Assembly: GCA_012934845.2 (NCBI GenBank)
Contig: WNNJ02002991.1
Coordinates: 62,001 to 126,000, forward strand
Direction: 5' to 3'
Origin: Pomphorhynchus laevis
Lineage: Eukaryota > Acanthocephala > Palaeacanthocephala > Echinorhynchida > Pomphorhynchidae
DNA: 64,000 bases
The notes beneath the pieces are model-generated. The model made no database searches. It worked only from the letters and a program-made list of their open reading frames with translations, and was not told the DNA's origin. The position numbers and the translations under genes were made by a program. Below, piece after piece: positions 10,029 through 21,063 of this stretch (position 1 is the stretch's first letter; each line of letters opens with the position of its first letter).

Positions 10029-10451
10029 ATGGCGCTCCATCTCTCCTATGTGTCTTCTCCACTAGACTCTTTCGCCACAACACACGGTTTCCGCCTCGGT
10101 CTCCTCAACACTAGATCTATTCTCAATAAATCCGATCTTATCCTCAACCTATTCACCAAGCAATCCATCGATCTCTTCTGCCTCACCGAATCCTGGCACT
10201 CAGATTCCGACGACCTTTCCATTCGCCGTCTGCTCTCTACCGGTTGCTCCCTAGTCGAATCCATCCGACCCCTCAGCTCATGCCCTTCTAAATTCTCTAA
10301 TCATGGCGGCATCGTCGCATTCGCGCGTCACCCAGCGTCTCTTCGCAAAATCAATCCCCCTTTCAGTCCTTGCTCTTTTGAATTGCTCACTTGTCGTTAT
10401 TCTAACCCGATCACTCTAGATCTCGCCATTGTATACCGTCCTGGTTCATAA
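10029..10451 (+). pseudogene. APE endonuclease N-terminus of L2-like LINE
   Basis: Frame of 140 codons starting at a methionine (MALHLSYVSSPLDS) conserved in sister copies (22019, 61938), so it is the likely ORF2 start. It contains LGLLNTRSILNKSDLILNLF and LFCLTESWHSD, the N-terminal strands of AP-like endonucleases with the catalytic Glu of TESW. It stops at 10451; the GDFNIRLD and SDH motifs continue in other frames near 10538 and 10720. Confidence 0.8.
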
Positions 10452-10937
10452 GCTCCTACAGCCTTATTTTTTACCGAACTCGCTGACCTTTTCTCATTGT
10501 TCTTCGTCCTCAATCCCTTCACTCGTTCTAGGCGACTTTAATATCCGCCTAGACGGCCCCTCTTCTACGGATTCCATCCGGTTCATCAACATTCCATCCA
10601 ACTACAATTACAAACTAATCTCCACTGCCCCACACATATACTTGGTGGGGCACTCGACATTATCGCTGTCCCCGATCATTTTGCTGCCTACACCTCACTG
10701 TCCATCTGTGATCCTGGTCTATCCGATCATTTTCTTATCACCCTTGATCTCACTCACAATCACACCCCTCCTCACACACCTACAATCATACGTCGCCCTT
10801 GCAGAAATCTTGACCTCTCCCTTCTCCGCTCTGCCTTACTCCCATCACCTCTATCATTACCCACAATAACATATTCATCTCCTCGCGATCTCGCCTTTCT
10901 TTTCGACTCTGAACTCACATCCACTCTCGATACTCTC

Positions 10938-12536
10938 TTGCCCTTAAAGTCTCATCCACACCGTCGCTTGCACCGTGCCCCATGGTTTGTCATCCAATGC
11001 CTACTATCAAACCGTCGATTCCGCCATGCTTTTCGAGTCTATCACCGCTCTCTCAGACGTGATTTCCGCTCGATCACTCCATCTTTCCGTGATTCATATC
11101 TTGCTCTTCGCCGGTCTCATCTCAACCTACTACGTACCAAATGCAACTCCTTCTGGCAGCATAAAATCATCACTTCATTCAACTCTAAGACTCTCTGGCA
11201 TACTTTTAACTCAATCCTTGCTCGCTCTTCTTCGCCGTGCAACATCAATGCCAATGATTATTCGTCATTTCTCCAGACTAAAGTATACACGGTGCTCTCT
11301 CACACCCCGGTCTCCATCCTATCCCACTCTGCCCAGTCTAATCACATCCTTCCGGAACTCTTTCATCTTCTCCCTGTCTCACCTACAGAAGTATCATCTG
11401 TCCTCATGTCCTTGCCCAACAAAACCTCACCTGCCGATCCCCTGCCTACTCACATATTAAAATCTATATGCTCATCGATATCCCCATTTCTCACAACCTT
11501 GTTTAACTCGTCCATCCGCAGTCGTATCTTCCCTTCACACTGGAAATCCGCAATCGTTTGTCCCCTCCTTAAGAAACAATCGCTCGACCCCTCCCTTCCT
11601 TCTAGCTATCGCCCCATTTCACTACTCCCTACTCTTTCAAAGCTCTTAGAACGCCTCATCTTAATACAAATCAACGCTTATCTCTCCTCATCCAATATGT
11701 ACTCTCCTTTACAATCCGCTTTCCGCTCTAAACACTCGACAGAAATCGCATGCATAAAAGTGTACAACGACTTACTCATTTCTCGCGACAAGGCTATATA
11801 TAGTGTTCTCATATCCCTCGACCTCTCCTCCGCATTCGACATTGTCGACCACTCCGTCCTCCTTTCTCGCCTTCGTTTTGATTACGGCTTTTCTTCCTCC
11901 TCCGTAGCATGGTTCGCCTCATATCTATCCGACCGTTCCTTTCGCGTCTGTTCTAATTCATCATCCTCCCCTCCCATCCCTATTTTTTGCGGGGTTCCAC
12001 AAGGTTCAGTCCTAGGTCCCCTGCTTTTCTCTCTTTTGCTTGGCGATCTCTCTCCATTTATCAAACCTTACTCCTTTAACGTCATGCAATACGCCGATGA
12101 CATTCTAATCTATGCTTATGCACCCGCATATCGCATACACGATATCGGCATTTCTGCCTCCAACTGTCTTTCTTCTATCCACAAACGTCTCTCCAATCTC
12201 CATCTCGTTCTAAACGCCGAAAAGTCCAAAATAATGTGGATCCTTCCCCGTAAACCAAACATATCTCCTCTCATTGTATCTTTTGCCTCATCGATCATCC
12301 CTATAGTCTACAATCTCACTTTCTTAGGCTTCCATTTCGATGATCACCTTTCCCTTAAACCCTTCGTCCGTGACAAGGTCCGCTCGTCTAACTTAATTCT
12401 TCGTGACATCCGCCGTATCCGCCCCCTTATCGACTTCCGTTCTTGTATGTCTCTTCTTTCATCGCTTCTTTACCCTAAAATCGATTACTGCCTTAGCCTT
12501 TTCGCCAATTCTCCAAAATCGATCTTGCCACGTTAA
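10938..12536 (+). pseudogene. RT of L2-like LINE (532 codons open)
   Basis: Long open frame with a complete set of RT motifs: LPNKTSPADPLPTHIL, YRPISLLPTLSKLLERLI, SAFRSKHSTEIACIKVYN, motif A SLDLSSAFDIVDHSVLL, motif B CGVPQGSVLGPLLFSLLLGD and motif C MQYADDILIYAYA, then VLNAEKSKIMWILP and the LGFHFDDHLSLKPF region. The Met at 10938 is internal to ORF2. The frame is cut at 12536 where the 3' end is deleted. All catalytic Asp residues are kept, so the RT core is undamaged, but the element lacks an intact endonuclease frame. Confidence 0.88.
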
Positions 12537-12543
12537 AATAAAT

Positions 12544-13297
12544 TGCTTTTTTCAAGTGGAACCATATCAAACGCTTTTGAGAAATCAAAAAATACTATAT
12601 CAACATCAAAGCCCATATCAACTAATGAACCCCGGCTATTATGGGCAATCAAGAGATTAGTGACTGTTGAGCGATCCCTTCGAAATCCATGTTGATTGTT
12701 ACACAATAATTTGTTGGATTCTAGATAATCGCTTAGAATGCGGTATATTATCCTTTCCAAAACTCGACAGAATACACACGTTAGACTTATCGGGCGATAA
12801 TTTTTATGGACACAACCGAAGTACAAGGAGGCGACACAAATCCAATATAGTGGTATGCCGATAACATCAGCGATATTCTTGAGAAATACCGGTGGTAAAC
12901 GATCAGGACAAATAGAACCTGACGATTTAAGCCGCTTGAGCTCTAGCACTACATCATTAACAGAAAACATCTGAAGAATGTTTATATTCGATAGACAGTA
13001 CGAGGCATAGATAAAGGAGGGGGATTTACGAACTCCTATGCAAAAATGTTGAGCGAAAGCATTCGTTTTGTCATCATATTTAATCATTGTACAACCATCA
13101 GTATCAATAAGTGAACCAATGTGTTTATTTTTGTTGTTGAAATTAGCATAATTGAATACGGATTTAGGATTATGAATTGACATTTGAGCAATTTTCTCTT
13201 CAAATTGACATTGTTTGAAGCGTTTAAGAAATGTGAACCGATTTCTGGCCTCTCTATACCTACAGTAATCAATAACATCTATAGTAATCAATAACAT
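12544..13297 (-). mobile_element. CR1/jockey-group LINE, 5' half (split by L2-like insertion)
   Basis: Open frame of about 250 codons containing the pre-RT region (FEEKIAQMSIHNPKSVFNYA) and RT motifs 0-A: SGSICPDRLPPVFLKNIADV, YRPISLTCVFCRVLERIIYR, QHGFRRDRSTVTNLLIAHN and DIVFFDFSKAFDMVPLEK. It breaks at VPLEK against the 3' end of the plus-strand L2-like LINE and resumes at 9605. No endonuclease domain is seen upstream, so it is also 5'-truncated at about 13297. Confidence 0.82.
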
Positions 13298-13616
13298 GTT
13301 ATGATGATGTTGATTCGGGTTATAACCTCGTAAAGAAAATACTTATTTTATCATGTGCTCATCGTCTTTCATATTCATGTAAAGCGGCAAGTCGTGGTGT
13401 GCTACTTTCGCATAAAAGAAATCCAAGAAAGTGCTTACATGTATTCTATAGGAGTAGCAGATTCGATAAATCAGTTATGGACATTTATGTTCAACTACGT
13501 AGCAATTACTGCGCCTTGATAAAGCAGTTCAGAAACGATGGTTTACTTGCGCTATAGAGTGCTCAGTCCATAAAAGCGAATAAAGCGCCGTGGTTTATTG
13601 CTCCTAGAAAGCGAAG
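13298..13616. other. unassigned spacer, weakly coding-like
   Basis: No gene is recognised. One plus-strand frame stays open for about 60 codons (around 13381-13555, RFDKSVMDIYVQLRSNYC), which resembles the linker between endonuclease and RT of some LINEs, but I cannot assign it. The 21-bp word ATCTATAGTAATCAATAACAT is partly duplicated at 13264-13298. Confidence 0.3.
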
Positions 13617-13621
13617 ATTAG

Positions 13622-13711
13622 TGTTATGACATTAAATTTATTTGAATGTTACATTATGTTTTGTGTTTCAGATATTATTGAATAAAAACCTGAACGGTTT
13701 AATCTACAACA
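13622..13711 (+). repeat. 5' LTR of the gypsy-like fossil
   Basis: 90 bp, TGTTATGACAT...CTACAACA. Contains a polyadenylation-like GAATAAAAACC stretch in its second half. Preceded by the target duplication ATTAG. Confidence 0.88.
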
Positions 13712-13959
13712 GTTTATTCAATAATATTTATCGTGGAACAAGCATACGATGGGCAAACTACTCGTTCCTTCAAAATTGATTATCGCCCTAGACCATCCAA
13801 ATGTTCAAGAATAGTGGACTCATTGGAAGCGCCGCCTAGAAAGTTTTTTGGCATTACAGACCGATATCATTATTATTTATTACAAGACTTTGGCACATAA
13901 AAGAGTCATTTTGTCTGATCACAATATTAAGAAAAGAAAAAAAAGAAAGAAAAAAAAGT

Positions 13960-15284
13960 AGTTCAGCAATAATAAATTGTCACATATAGTTATATATTTC
14001 CTGCAAAGAATCTTCTCTTTTTATCCACATGCTCAGCGCATTCTGGAAAGATTTGTACTATGCCATAGACACGATCGAATTCGGCAATCGGTTCCATAGG
14101 TTTACCGCTCTGTGAGATAATCGCAAATATCTGTGACATTTCCCGTGTGATTGCACAACAACTGATAAAGAGTGTCCTCTATGGCTCGGGCGATCATTTA
14201 GAATAACGGATTCCGATGGATAACCAGGAAAGACATGGATCATTCGCCATAACTGTAATAAATCATTGTACACATATCTCTTGTAAACTGAAGTAATATT
14301 TAGTTGGCTTAGTCTATCACAGTAGACGATGTTCCGAAGACCAGAACATAGCTTGGAAAATCGGCGAAGAATCTTTTCTAATTGGTTTATTTCACCACGC
14401 GTAGAAGGAAAAGTCGCCGGCGAAGCATAATCAATGATTGGTCTGATCAACGCCTTATATAATAGTGAGAATTGAGACGGTGGAAGCGAACTAAAGGTAT
14501 TTTTGATCATGTAAATAATTTTTCTCGACGTGTTGCATATATTTTCAGTATTGAGGTCGGTTTTAAACGAATTCTGAACAATTATCCCAAGATCTTTTGT
14601 ATACGAATTTGTGGGAATAATCTCACCGCAAACAGAATACTCATTTGGTAAATCACTACGACCAAATCTGAGGTGGACACATTTAGTAATGTTAATCATG
14701 ATTCCGGTCAGTTCGCTCCACATATTAACCATATTTATGTCATCTTGTAAGTGTTGCATATCGGCATAGCATGTAATGACATTCCATATTTTAAGATCAT
14801 CCGTGAATGCTAATTTTTTACATTTTAGAGAGCGTAGCAAACTATTCAGAAATATGACGAATAATAATGGACCCAACACCGATCCCTGAGGAACACCCAT
14901 TGATAAATTTGACGGTCTAGATAGACAATTTCCAACTCGAACTCTGAAAGAACGATCAGATAGGAAAGCGTGAATCCATCGAATAATAGGAATTTCAATT
15001 CCATAATCTGCAAGAGCCTCAATCAACATATTGTGGGGAACCCTATCAAAGGCCCGACTCAAGTCGAAATACACGACATCAACTGCATTACCCTGCGCAA
15101 CTGCATCAACCCATGTTTCGCGTGCACATAAAAGATTGGACATGCAAGAACGTCCAGGACGAAAACCATGTTGCGAATTATCTAACAAGTTCGATGATTC
15201 AAGATAGGATAGTAATCGCCGATACAATATGCGCTCTAGCATCTTACATACGACACTTGTTAGGCTTATTGCTCTATAATTTTC
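13960..15284 (-). mobile_element. CR1/jockey-group LINE inside the LTR fossil
   Basis: Five-prime truncated LINE (starts at NYRAISLTSVVCK, about 15283) inserted head-to-head with the surrounding plus-strand LTR element. Its 394-codon frame is open throughout (see 14058-15242). The 3' end on the minus strand lies in about 14000-13960. Because it interrupts an already old LTR element it must be younger than it, which agrees with the unbroken frame. Confidence 0.85.
14058..15242 (-). CDS. LINE RT, 3' part, uninterrupted 394-codon frame
   Basis: RT from motif 2 to the C-terminus: MLERILYRRLLSYLESSNLL, QHGFRPGRSCMSNLL, motif A VVYFDLSRAFDRVPHNML, motif B MGVPQGSVLGPLLFVIFLNS, then motif C as AFTDDLKIWNV in place of the usual FADD/YADD. 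The thumb (ITKCVHLRFG) and the C-terminal LRRFSKLCSGLRNIV and NDRPSHRGHSLSVV follow, ending WNRLPNSIVSMA at a stop. Upstream in-frame codons to 15283 also belong to the RT. No frameshift or stop. Without the endonuclease and with an Ala-to-Thr change next to the catalytic Asp pair it is probably a dead-on-arrival copy. Confidence 0.85.
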   Translation of the reverse strand: MLERILYRRLLSYLESSNLLDNSQHGFRPGRSCMSNLLCARETWVDAVAQGNAVDVVYFDLSRAFDRVPHNMLIEALADYGIEIPIIRWIHAFLSDRSFRVRVGNCLSRPSNLSMGVPQGSVLGPLLFVIFLNSLLRSLKCKKLAFTDDLKIWNVITCYADMQHLQDDINMVNMWSELTGIMINITKCVHLRFGRSDLPNEYSVCGEIIPTNSYTKDLGIIVQNSFKTDLNTENICNTSRKIIYMIKNTFSSLPPSQFSLLYKALIRPIIDYASPATFPSTRGEINQLEKILRRFSKLCSGLRNIVYCDRLSQLNITSVYKRYVYNDLLQLWRMIHVFPGYPSESVILNDRPSHRGHSLSVVVQSHGKCHRYLRLSHRAVNLWNRLPNSIVSMA

Positions 15285-15285
15285 A

Positions 15286-16056
15286 TTGATCAGTAAAAGT
15301 TATCTTCTTGTCAATCTCGTTTCTACACGATTATTCGGATTGATTAAAAAATGTGGAGCATTCAATGATGCGATCGCCGCTCTTAACAATGCGTTCAACA
15401 AACCAATAGATGTGCAATTCGCACGTTTTCAACTACACACGTGTCGTCAAGAACCTTCAATGTCATTAGACCAATACCTTCGCAAGCTGGATGACCTTTC
15501 CTCACAGTTCGATTTCAAGGCGGTGGATGCTACTTTAAATCATAAAGATCATATCACCGACACATTCGTTCAAGGCATTCATAGCACCTATATAAGACAA
15601 CGATTGTTAGAGTCATGGGTGAACAATCTCGAAGACCTAGTCACAATAGCAAAATCTCTACAGGCAGCATACCACCAAGCAACACTTATTTCATCAGTCG
15701 AATCAACGAGCCTGGCCAGCACAAGCGTTGATGTTACCGATCAATCCCGCGAAAGTTTAGACGATGATAACACGATTGCTAGCCTGAGAACGAATACAAA
15801 ATCTAAGCAGAGTACATTGCACACTAGACGTTGTTACTATTGTGGGAACACGTTTTATTCTCGAGCAAATTGTTCAGCACAGAACGCTACTACGCATAGA
15901 TCACATGATATCGCAAATAGCGCCAATTCCGTTTTTACAACTGTCGGCTTATCCCATGCATTTACCAAATTCCTCTGCTCGAGAAAGATCGGTCTTTCAC
16001 TGCATCCGAAGCTGAGGGAAATTTATACCAGTATCGACGAATTCTTTTTGGATTGA
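15286..16056 (+). pseudogene. gag-like part of the LTR fossil
   Basis: Gag-like frame of 256 codons: a helical capsid-like region with FARFQLHTCRQEPSMSL and LDDLSSQFDF, then a CCHC-like knuckle beginning CYYCGNTF at about residue 184. This region packages element RNA in intact relatives. Its upstream boundary is set by the LINE insertion. Fossil copy. Confidence 0.7.
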
Positions 16057-16081
16057 TGAATGCGATGGACGATATAATTAT

Positions 16082-16405
16082 TTGCGAGCGAAACACGATG
16101 AGAAATATCGAAAATTTTGGGAAGTTGCCGATAAAGTGAATCTTACATTAGCAGAAAAATCAAGATACAGACATAATGAGTTAAATTTTTTAGGTTATCG
16201 ATTATTAAACGGCTCCATCAAACCCAATCCTGATCATGTAAAGCCTCTTCTTGAAACAGATGCCTCATTTAACTCCATAGTAGCTGTCCTAAGTCAATCT
16301 ACCAGATCGATAGCTTTCTTTTCACAGAATATCCCAAAAACAACGCTGCATCAATTTAGTGTGGAAAAGGAAGCTCAAGCAATTGTCAATGCAATCAAAT
16401 ACTGA
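16082..16405 (+). pseudogene. RT end / RNase H-like part of the LTR fossil
   Basis: Carries LNFLGYRLLNGSIKPNPDHV, typical of the end of a gypsy RT, and then ETDASFNSIVAVLSQ and KEAQAIVNAIKY, typical of the tethered RNase H domain. Fossil copy, much shorter than the pol of intact relatives. Confidence 0.7.
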
Positions 16406-16590
16406 AACATTGCCTTCTTGGTAGACCATTCAAAATAATAACAGACAATAGGTATGTAAGTTTCATGCTCGACAGGATTCATTCTAGTAGAATAAAAAAT
16501 GACAAAGTAGCCAGATGGCGCCTAGAGTTGGCACCTTATCAATACGAAATATAGTACCGTACTGGAAAAGACAATAAAGCCGCGGACGCG

Positions 16591-17142
16591 ATGTCACGAA
16601 TTGCATTTGCATGTTCTGTTCAAGGTTCTCTCGAAGAACTTGACCACATCCACGTTTCACTAGGCCATCCAGATATCACACGAATGCTACACTTTAAAAG
16701 ACAATATAGTCTTCCTTACGATAAATCTGATGTTATGAAGGTTGCAAATAAATGTCGTGATTGTGCTAAAATTAAGCCTAGGTTCTGTAAACCAATTATA
16801 TGCCAGGTTACTAATGCTACTCAACCATTCGAGAGGCTAAATATTGATTTCATGAATTCTCTTGATTCTGTCACGAAAACCCGATATTTGCTCTGTGTCA
16901 TCGATGAGTATTCTCGGTTCCTTTTCGCCGTTCCGTGTGTTGACTGTTCTTCATCATCAGTAATCTTTACCTTGCGCCAAATCTCCAGTATTTTTGGGTT
17001 CATCGTGAGAATACATTCAGACCAGGGAAAATGTTTTCAATCTCTGGAATTGCGCGATTTTCTTTCATATCAAGGAATTCTAAAATTCACTTATTCTACT
17101 AAAGTGGATCAAAAACGACCGGGCCTTCTTACTCCAGGATGA
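16591..17142 (+). pseudogene. integrase-like part of the LTR fossil
   Basis: Shows the zinc-binding HHCC region (HVSLGHPDITRM, then CRDCAKIKPRFC) and the start of the catalytic core (NIDFMNSLD, CVIDEYSRFLFAVPC, IHSDQG) of a retroviral-type integrase. A further frame at 17186-17614 (DEHGKESAVSVHKLERIP) is the C-terminal end before the 3' LTR. Fossil. Confidence 0.75.
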
Positions 17143-17606
17143 TCGAGCACTAAAATCTGGAAATTATTTTCGTCAAGTAAAACTATTGCAATCCAACAGA
17201 CACTACGCTGTTGTAAGAGACGAACATGGAAAAGAGTCGGCCGTATCCGTTCATAAATTAGAGAGAATACCACAGACTGGCATAGTAACAGGCGATGATA
17301 CAGTTATCAGTCAAGAGTCTGAGTATGCGCCCAACTCATTATCTAGTTATCGAGACTATGAAACGTCACGAGTCGCGCAATCAGACAATAATGTCTCACA
17401 CGAAAAAGAGCTCAAACACAATTCGATCAAACAAAGAACGGAATTAGAAGATAACAAGTTACTAGATGGAATCAACGTATTCCCAACACACATTTCAGTC
17501 GCAGATGAACGCGTATGGAATAGCACGGACTTCGAGGCTCTTGGGCGAAAACAACGAAGAAGACAGATCCGCATATCTCAACGATTACAAATGCTGGCGG
17601 GAAGAC

Positions 17607-17696
17607 TGTTATGACATCAAATGTATTTAAATGTTACGTTATGTTTTGTGTTTGAGATATTATTGAATAAAAGCCTAAACGATTTAATCCACAACA
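17607..17696 (+). repeat. 3' LTR of the gypsy-like fossil
   Basis: 90 bp, TGTTATGACAT...CCACAACA, matching 13622-13711 with scattered differences. Followed at once by the target duplication ATTAG. Confidence 0.88.
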
Positions 17697-18280
17697 ATTA
17701 GCTTCCTGTATTCCAATCAATCAACGGCGTAAAATTTTTCTCAGATCCTATCAAGCGACGGCGCTATTGTTACTAACATCTCAATACTTCCTGTTTATAT
17801 CGGACAGTATGACTCGGATCCTTTAAACGGTATCTTCAGTGTGATCGAAATTCAAGCCTCACTTGACAAAATGGCAAATAATAAAGCGGCGGGTTCGGAT
17901 AAAATATGTACCGAACATATAAAGTCTACTTTTAATGTACTTGCTAACTATTGGGTTTTCCTTTTGAATAGTCTGCTATATGGAGTGTGTATACGTCGTG
18001 AATGGCGTGAGGGAATAATAAAGTATTACATAAAGGACATGGTAATCCATTGTCGAAAGATTTATATCGAGGAATGGCTCTCCTTAATCATGCCTATAAG
18101 CTTTTAACGCATGTGATATCTAGTCGTTAAGCAAATCATCATGAGTATTGTCTTCCTAAAGAGCAATACGGTTTTCGTAAAAACGTTTCGACATTAGATG
18201 CAATTGCAGTTATTCGTAAAAATGTTTATACCGTGTTCGCACAACATAAGTCTATTTATTGTGTGATCATTGATTTTTTA
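17697..18280 (+). mobile_element. unclassified LINE RT fragment
   Basis: Starts next to the 3' LTR. Readable pieces are IEIQASLDKMANNKAAGSDK (RT motif 0/1 region, 17841 on), then YRGMALLNHAYKLL-like sequence (about 18070) and LPKEQYGFRKNVSTLDAIAV (about 18150), IYCVIIDF at the motif A position (about 18260). It ends abruptly at 18280 against a minus-strand L2-like fragment. Frames change several times. Pattern of motifs says LINE; the clade is unclear. Confidence 0.65.
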
Positions 18281-18283
18281 AAG

Positions 18284-19720
18284 GGGGCGGATACGACAAA
18301 TGCCACGGAGAATTAAGTTAGACGAGCGGACATTGTCGCGGACGAAAGGTTTAAGGGAAAGGTGATCTTCAAAATGGAATCCTAAGAATTTAAAATTGTG
18401 GGCTATGCGGATGGTTGATGAGGCAAAAGATACAGTGGGAGGAGATATGCTAGGTTGACGGGGGAGGATCCACATTATTTTGGACTTGTCGGAGTTTAGA
18501 ACGAGATAAATATGGGAGAGACGTTTGTAGATAGAGATGAGGAAGAAAATAATCAGTGTCATGATTCGGTGAGTCAAGAGAGATCGATGGATTGCTTGAT
18601 GAAGTGGTTGAGGATCAGATCCGATTTATGGAGAATATATTTAGTGTTGAGGCGGCCTAGGCGACAACCGTGTGTAGTAGTGGGGGCTAGCGAATAATAA
18701 ACAGATAGGAGATGGAGGGCCTTCGAATTTTGGGGTGGGTGTGGACAGATTGAAAATTTTCGTCGATGTTTCGGATGGATAGGGATGTTTCGCTTTTTAT
18801 CGCGACCGCGCTTTTGATGCGGGTAGACGAGAATTCAGCGATTTCGGAAGGAGTGCGATCGGGGAAAATGCGAGTCGCTGAAAATGACATGAGTTTAAAT
18901 TTTTGGGAGAGAACTGAGGACGCGTGAAATCGATGATTGAAAAAAATTTCAGAAGAGGGGGTGCGAAGTATTAAGTTTAGAAGATTGTTTTAAACGGATT
19001 AAGGCGCTATGAGAGATGTCGTTGAAAAATGATGGGTTATCCGTAGGAAAAAGAGATGATGGGATGGATCTGAAGTTGGAAACATCGCGGTCGAGATGTG
19101 GTTGTGGAGATAAGGAGGTGGAAGGAGTGATGTTGGTGACAATGACGCAACGATCGTAAAAAGGAAAGCGTTTATGTGAAGGAGGGCCAGTGAAGTAAGT
19201 GGATTAGGTCTTATAGGAGTGCTGGAAGTTAATGATTTGAAGGGATTAGGTTCAAGAGCGGGAGACAAAGATTATATGTAAATTATAGAGAGTAGCAAGC
19301 GATGTGAGAAAAGGTTATGAGGGGAAGGGTCGTGGAACTTAGTGGAGGTGATCTTGATTGATGGATATAGGTTATTGAGAAACGATACAGGAGGGACGGG
19401 ACGGGGGGTGTCGGACATTGAAGATGACATGCGATGGGACGTGCATATGGTGACACGATCAGTGGATGGAGAAAGAACATCGGAAACGACGGAGGTAGTT
19501 TGAGTGAACGTTTTGGAGGTTGATATGTGCTGAGTGGAGAGTTTGCGGGTTAGTTTGTTGTCACAAAATCCACAGAGTAAGTTTTCTTCAGATTTACTGT
19601 TGTCACAGGTGATTGTGGTCCGAGCGTTGCGGTTGTGTGTCGAGCACTGTATTTGTAGTAGAGCATAGTTGGTGTCGGTCGTAGCTGTCTTCTTACGTCC
19701 TCCTATTAATGTTCTTTTAT
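18284..19720 (-). mobile_element. CR1/L2-like LINE, internally deleted copy
   Basis: On the minus strand: ORF1 region from about 19700 (MGGRKK-like start, CxxC residues, then Ser/Pro-rich), ORF1 C-terminus (MSFSATRIFPDRTPSEIAEF, 18890), the ORF2 start (about 18718) and endonuclease beginning, then a jump at about 18555 from the endonuclease (TES) straight into the RT after motif C (VLNSDKSKIMWILPRQPS) down to RGICRIRPL at 18284. Hence roughly 1.7 kb of endonuclease plus RT is missing compared with the copy at 9.6-12.5 kb. Heavily mutated; oldest-looking L2-like copy here. Confidence 0.78.
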
Positions 19721-20728
19721 GTTTAAGCTGTTAAATTTGACAGTGCAACTAATTGAATTGATCTGCAACTGTTTGAATTGATTGTATATATTATTGTTAA
19801 TCGAAGATCCACACATGTCAGAGGAGACTGTTCGATCTACAGTTCTAATGGCTTCCGACGGATAAATGGCTTTCAACGAACAAATCGAAAAATTTTAATG
19901 CATAGGTATTTTTCGCCTTATAATAGACGCTTGTGCAACCCGTCCTTAGCATTTTCAAGTTTTGAACAAACATCAAACGACATCTCTTAAAATACTTACC
20001 GAGTTTTTTCTAGACGATGATCCTAATAAAATAAATAGTTAGCATGATTTAGCGTATCGACTAAAACCTTTAACAATTGGGGTATGTTTAAAGTGTTAGT
20101 TCGCCCGCCCAGTAAAAATAAACTTCTAATCACAATTTATTTTTAACAATATTTATATCGCAAGCATAGAATATTTTATTCATAACTTATTTTTTTCGCA
20201 CGAATAGAATCTTTAACACACTCCTGAGACAGAAATTCGATTCAGATAGATTAGCGAAAACAATGTACTTGTCATTTTAATCGCTTCGATTTACCTTTTA
20301 CCGTTAGTGAGAACGCTCGAACTTAGATGGCACAAAACTGGGTATCTATCCGGTGAAATATTACTGGAATCTCCGTTGGGCTTAAGTGAACTCTTATGGA
20401 CGCACATCGAGCTTGTTGTGATGTTTATTTTTATAAACCGTTTTCCAAATGCCGATATAGTTTGTCGCTATATACGAACGTTGTTTCTTGGACTTTTTGT
20501 TCTATCACAGCTTACTGTTAAAGATGCGATTCGATCTTTAAGTTCACCAGACAATTTAGTTACTTCCTTGAAGTGTCCCGTCCGTGCACGGAATCAACCA
20601 TATCAAATTGACATACGCCCATGGTGTGTTCATCACCGTGAGCACCAATAGATGATGCATTCACCCCTTAATAAGCGTATGCCATATGCATAGGCCTAGA
20701 TGCACAGCAAATCCACATATATACATTT
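19721..20728. other. about 1 kb with no assignable gene
   Basis: Two open frames are present (19778-19990, 70 codons; 20307-20651, 114 codons with a hydrophobic stretch LVVMFIFINRF...FLGLFVLSQL) but neither matches a family I know and neither has splice or element context. Probably unclassified decayed repeat or intergenic DNA. Confidence 0.35.
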
Positions 20729-20940
20729 TTAGATGGTGTTGCTATTCCACAACGAATTTGACAGAGAGAATGTCATCCAAACGTTACATCCAGGAATATC
20801 GCAAGTCACCTGCTGACTATCGTATTCCTCTTCGCCTTCAGTAATATGTGAGGGAACTGTTTTACTTGTAGCCTCTGTTCGCTTATTCTTTGAAGTATAA
20901 TTCTTAATTCGACCTTTATTTCCCATTGTGTATTTAGTTG
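20729..20940 (-). mobile_element. CR1/L2-like ORF1 N-terminal fragment
   Basis: A 65-codon minus frame opens MGNKGRIKNYTSK and reaches QVTCDIPGCNVWMTFS, which aligns with MGGRKKTTKTD...VQCSIHDCSVWTTIT at the ORF1 start of the L2-like LINE at 62909. Only the first cysteine pair of the presumed PHD-like zinc domain is retained. Confidence 0.6.
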
Positions 20941-21063
20941 ATTGTGTATATTTTAAGCAGTTTATTATGATCAGAATTTTTAACTCAATTGGCTAATAAT
21001 TTTATATTTTTATAACTTAGATATTTTAAGTGATTAATAATGAAGTATTAATAACAGCTTTCA

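Larger units (their letters stand above)
9625..12543 (+). mobile_element. CR1/L2-like LINE inserted in the CR1/jockey-group LINE
   Basis: Plus-strand element holding the end of ORF1 (to about 10060), an APE-type endonuclease (10029-about 10860) and the RT (10938-12536), finishing with the family 3' end word CCACGTTAAA at 12528-12537. Its 3' coding end and most of the 3' UTR are deleted, since ANSPKSILP jumps directly to that terminal word. A sister copy on the minus strand at 59.5-63.1 kb is so similar that the two can be read side by side. The flanking halves of another LINE show it is a later insertion. Confidence 0.88.
13622..17696 (+). mobile_element. fossil Ty3/gypsy-like LTR element with a LINE insertion
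   Basis: Two 90-bp direct repeats (13622-13711 and 17607-17696), starting TGTTATGACAT and ending ACAACA, flank the element. The 5-bp duplication ATTAG lies on both sides (13617-13621 and 17697-17701). Inside, gag-like sequence with a zinc knuckle (about 15286-16056), an RNase H-like part (about 16160-16405) and an integrase-like part (about 16590-17140) are recognisable. A minus-strand LINE sits between the 5' LTR and gag. The element is broken in many places and internally reduced. The two LTRs differ at roughly a tenth of positions, so the insertion is old. Unusually short LTRs. Confidence 0.87.

Noticed and set aside
20307-20651. 114-codon hydrophobic ORF
   Set aside because: No similarity known, no element or splice context; not distinguishable from chance in this sequence.
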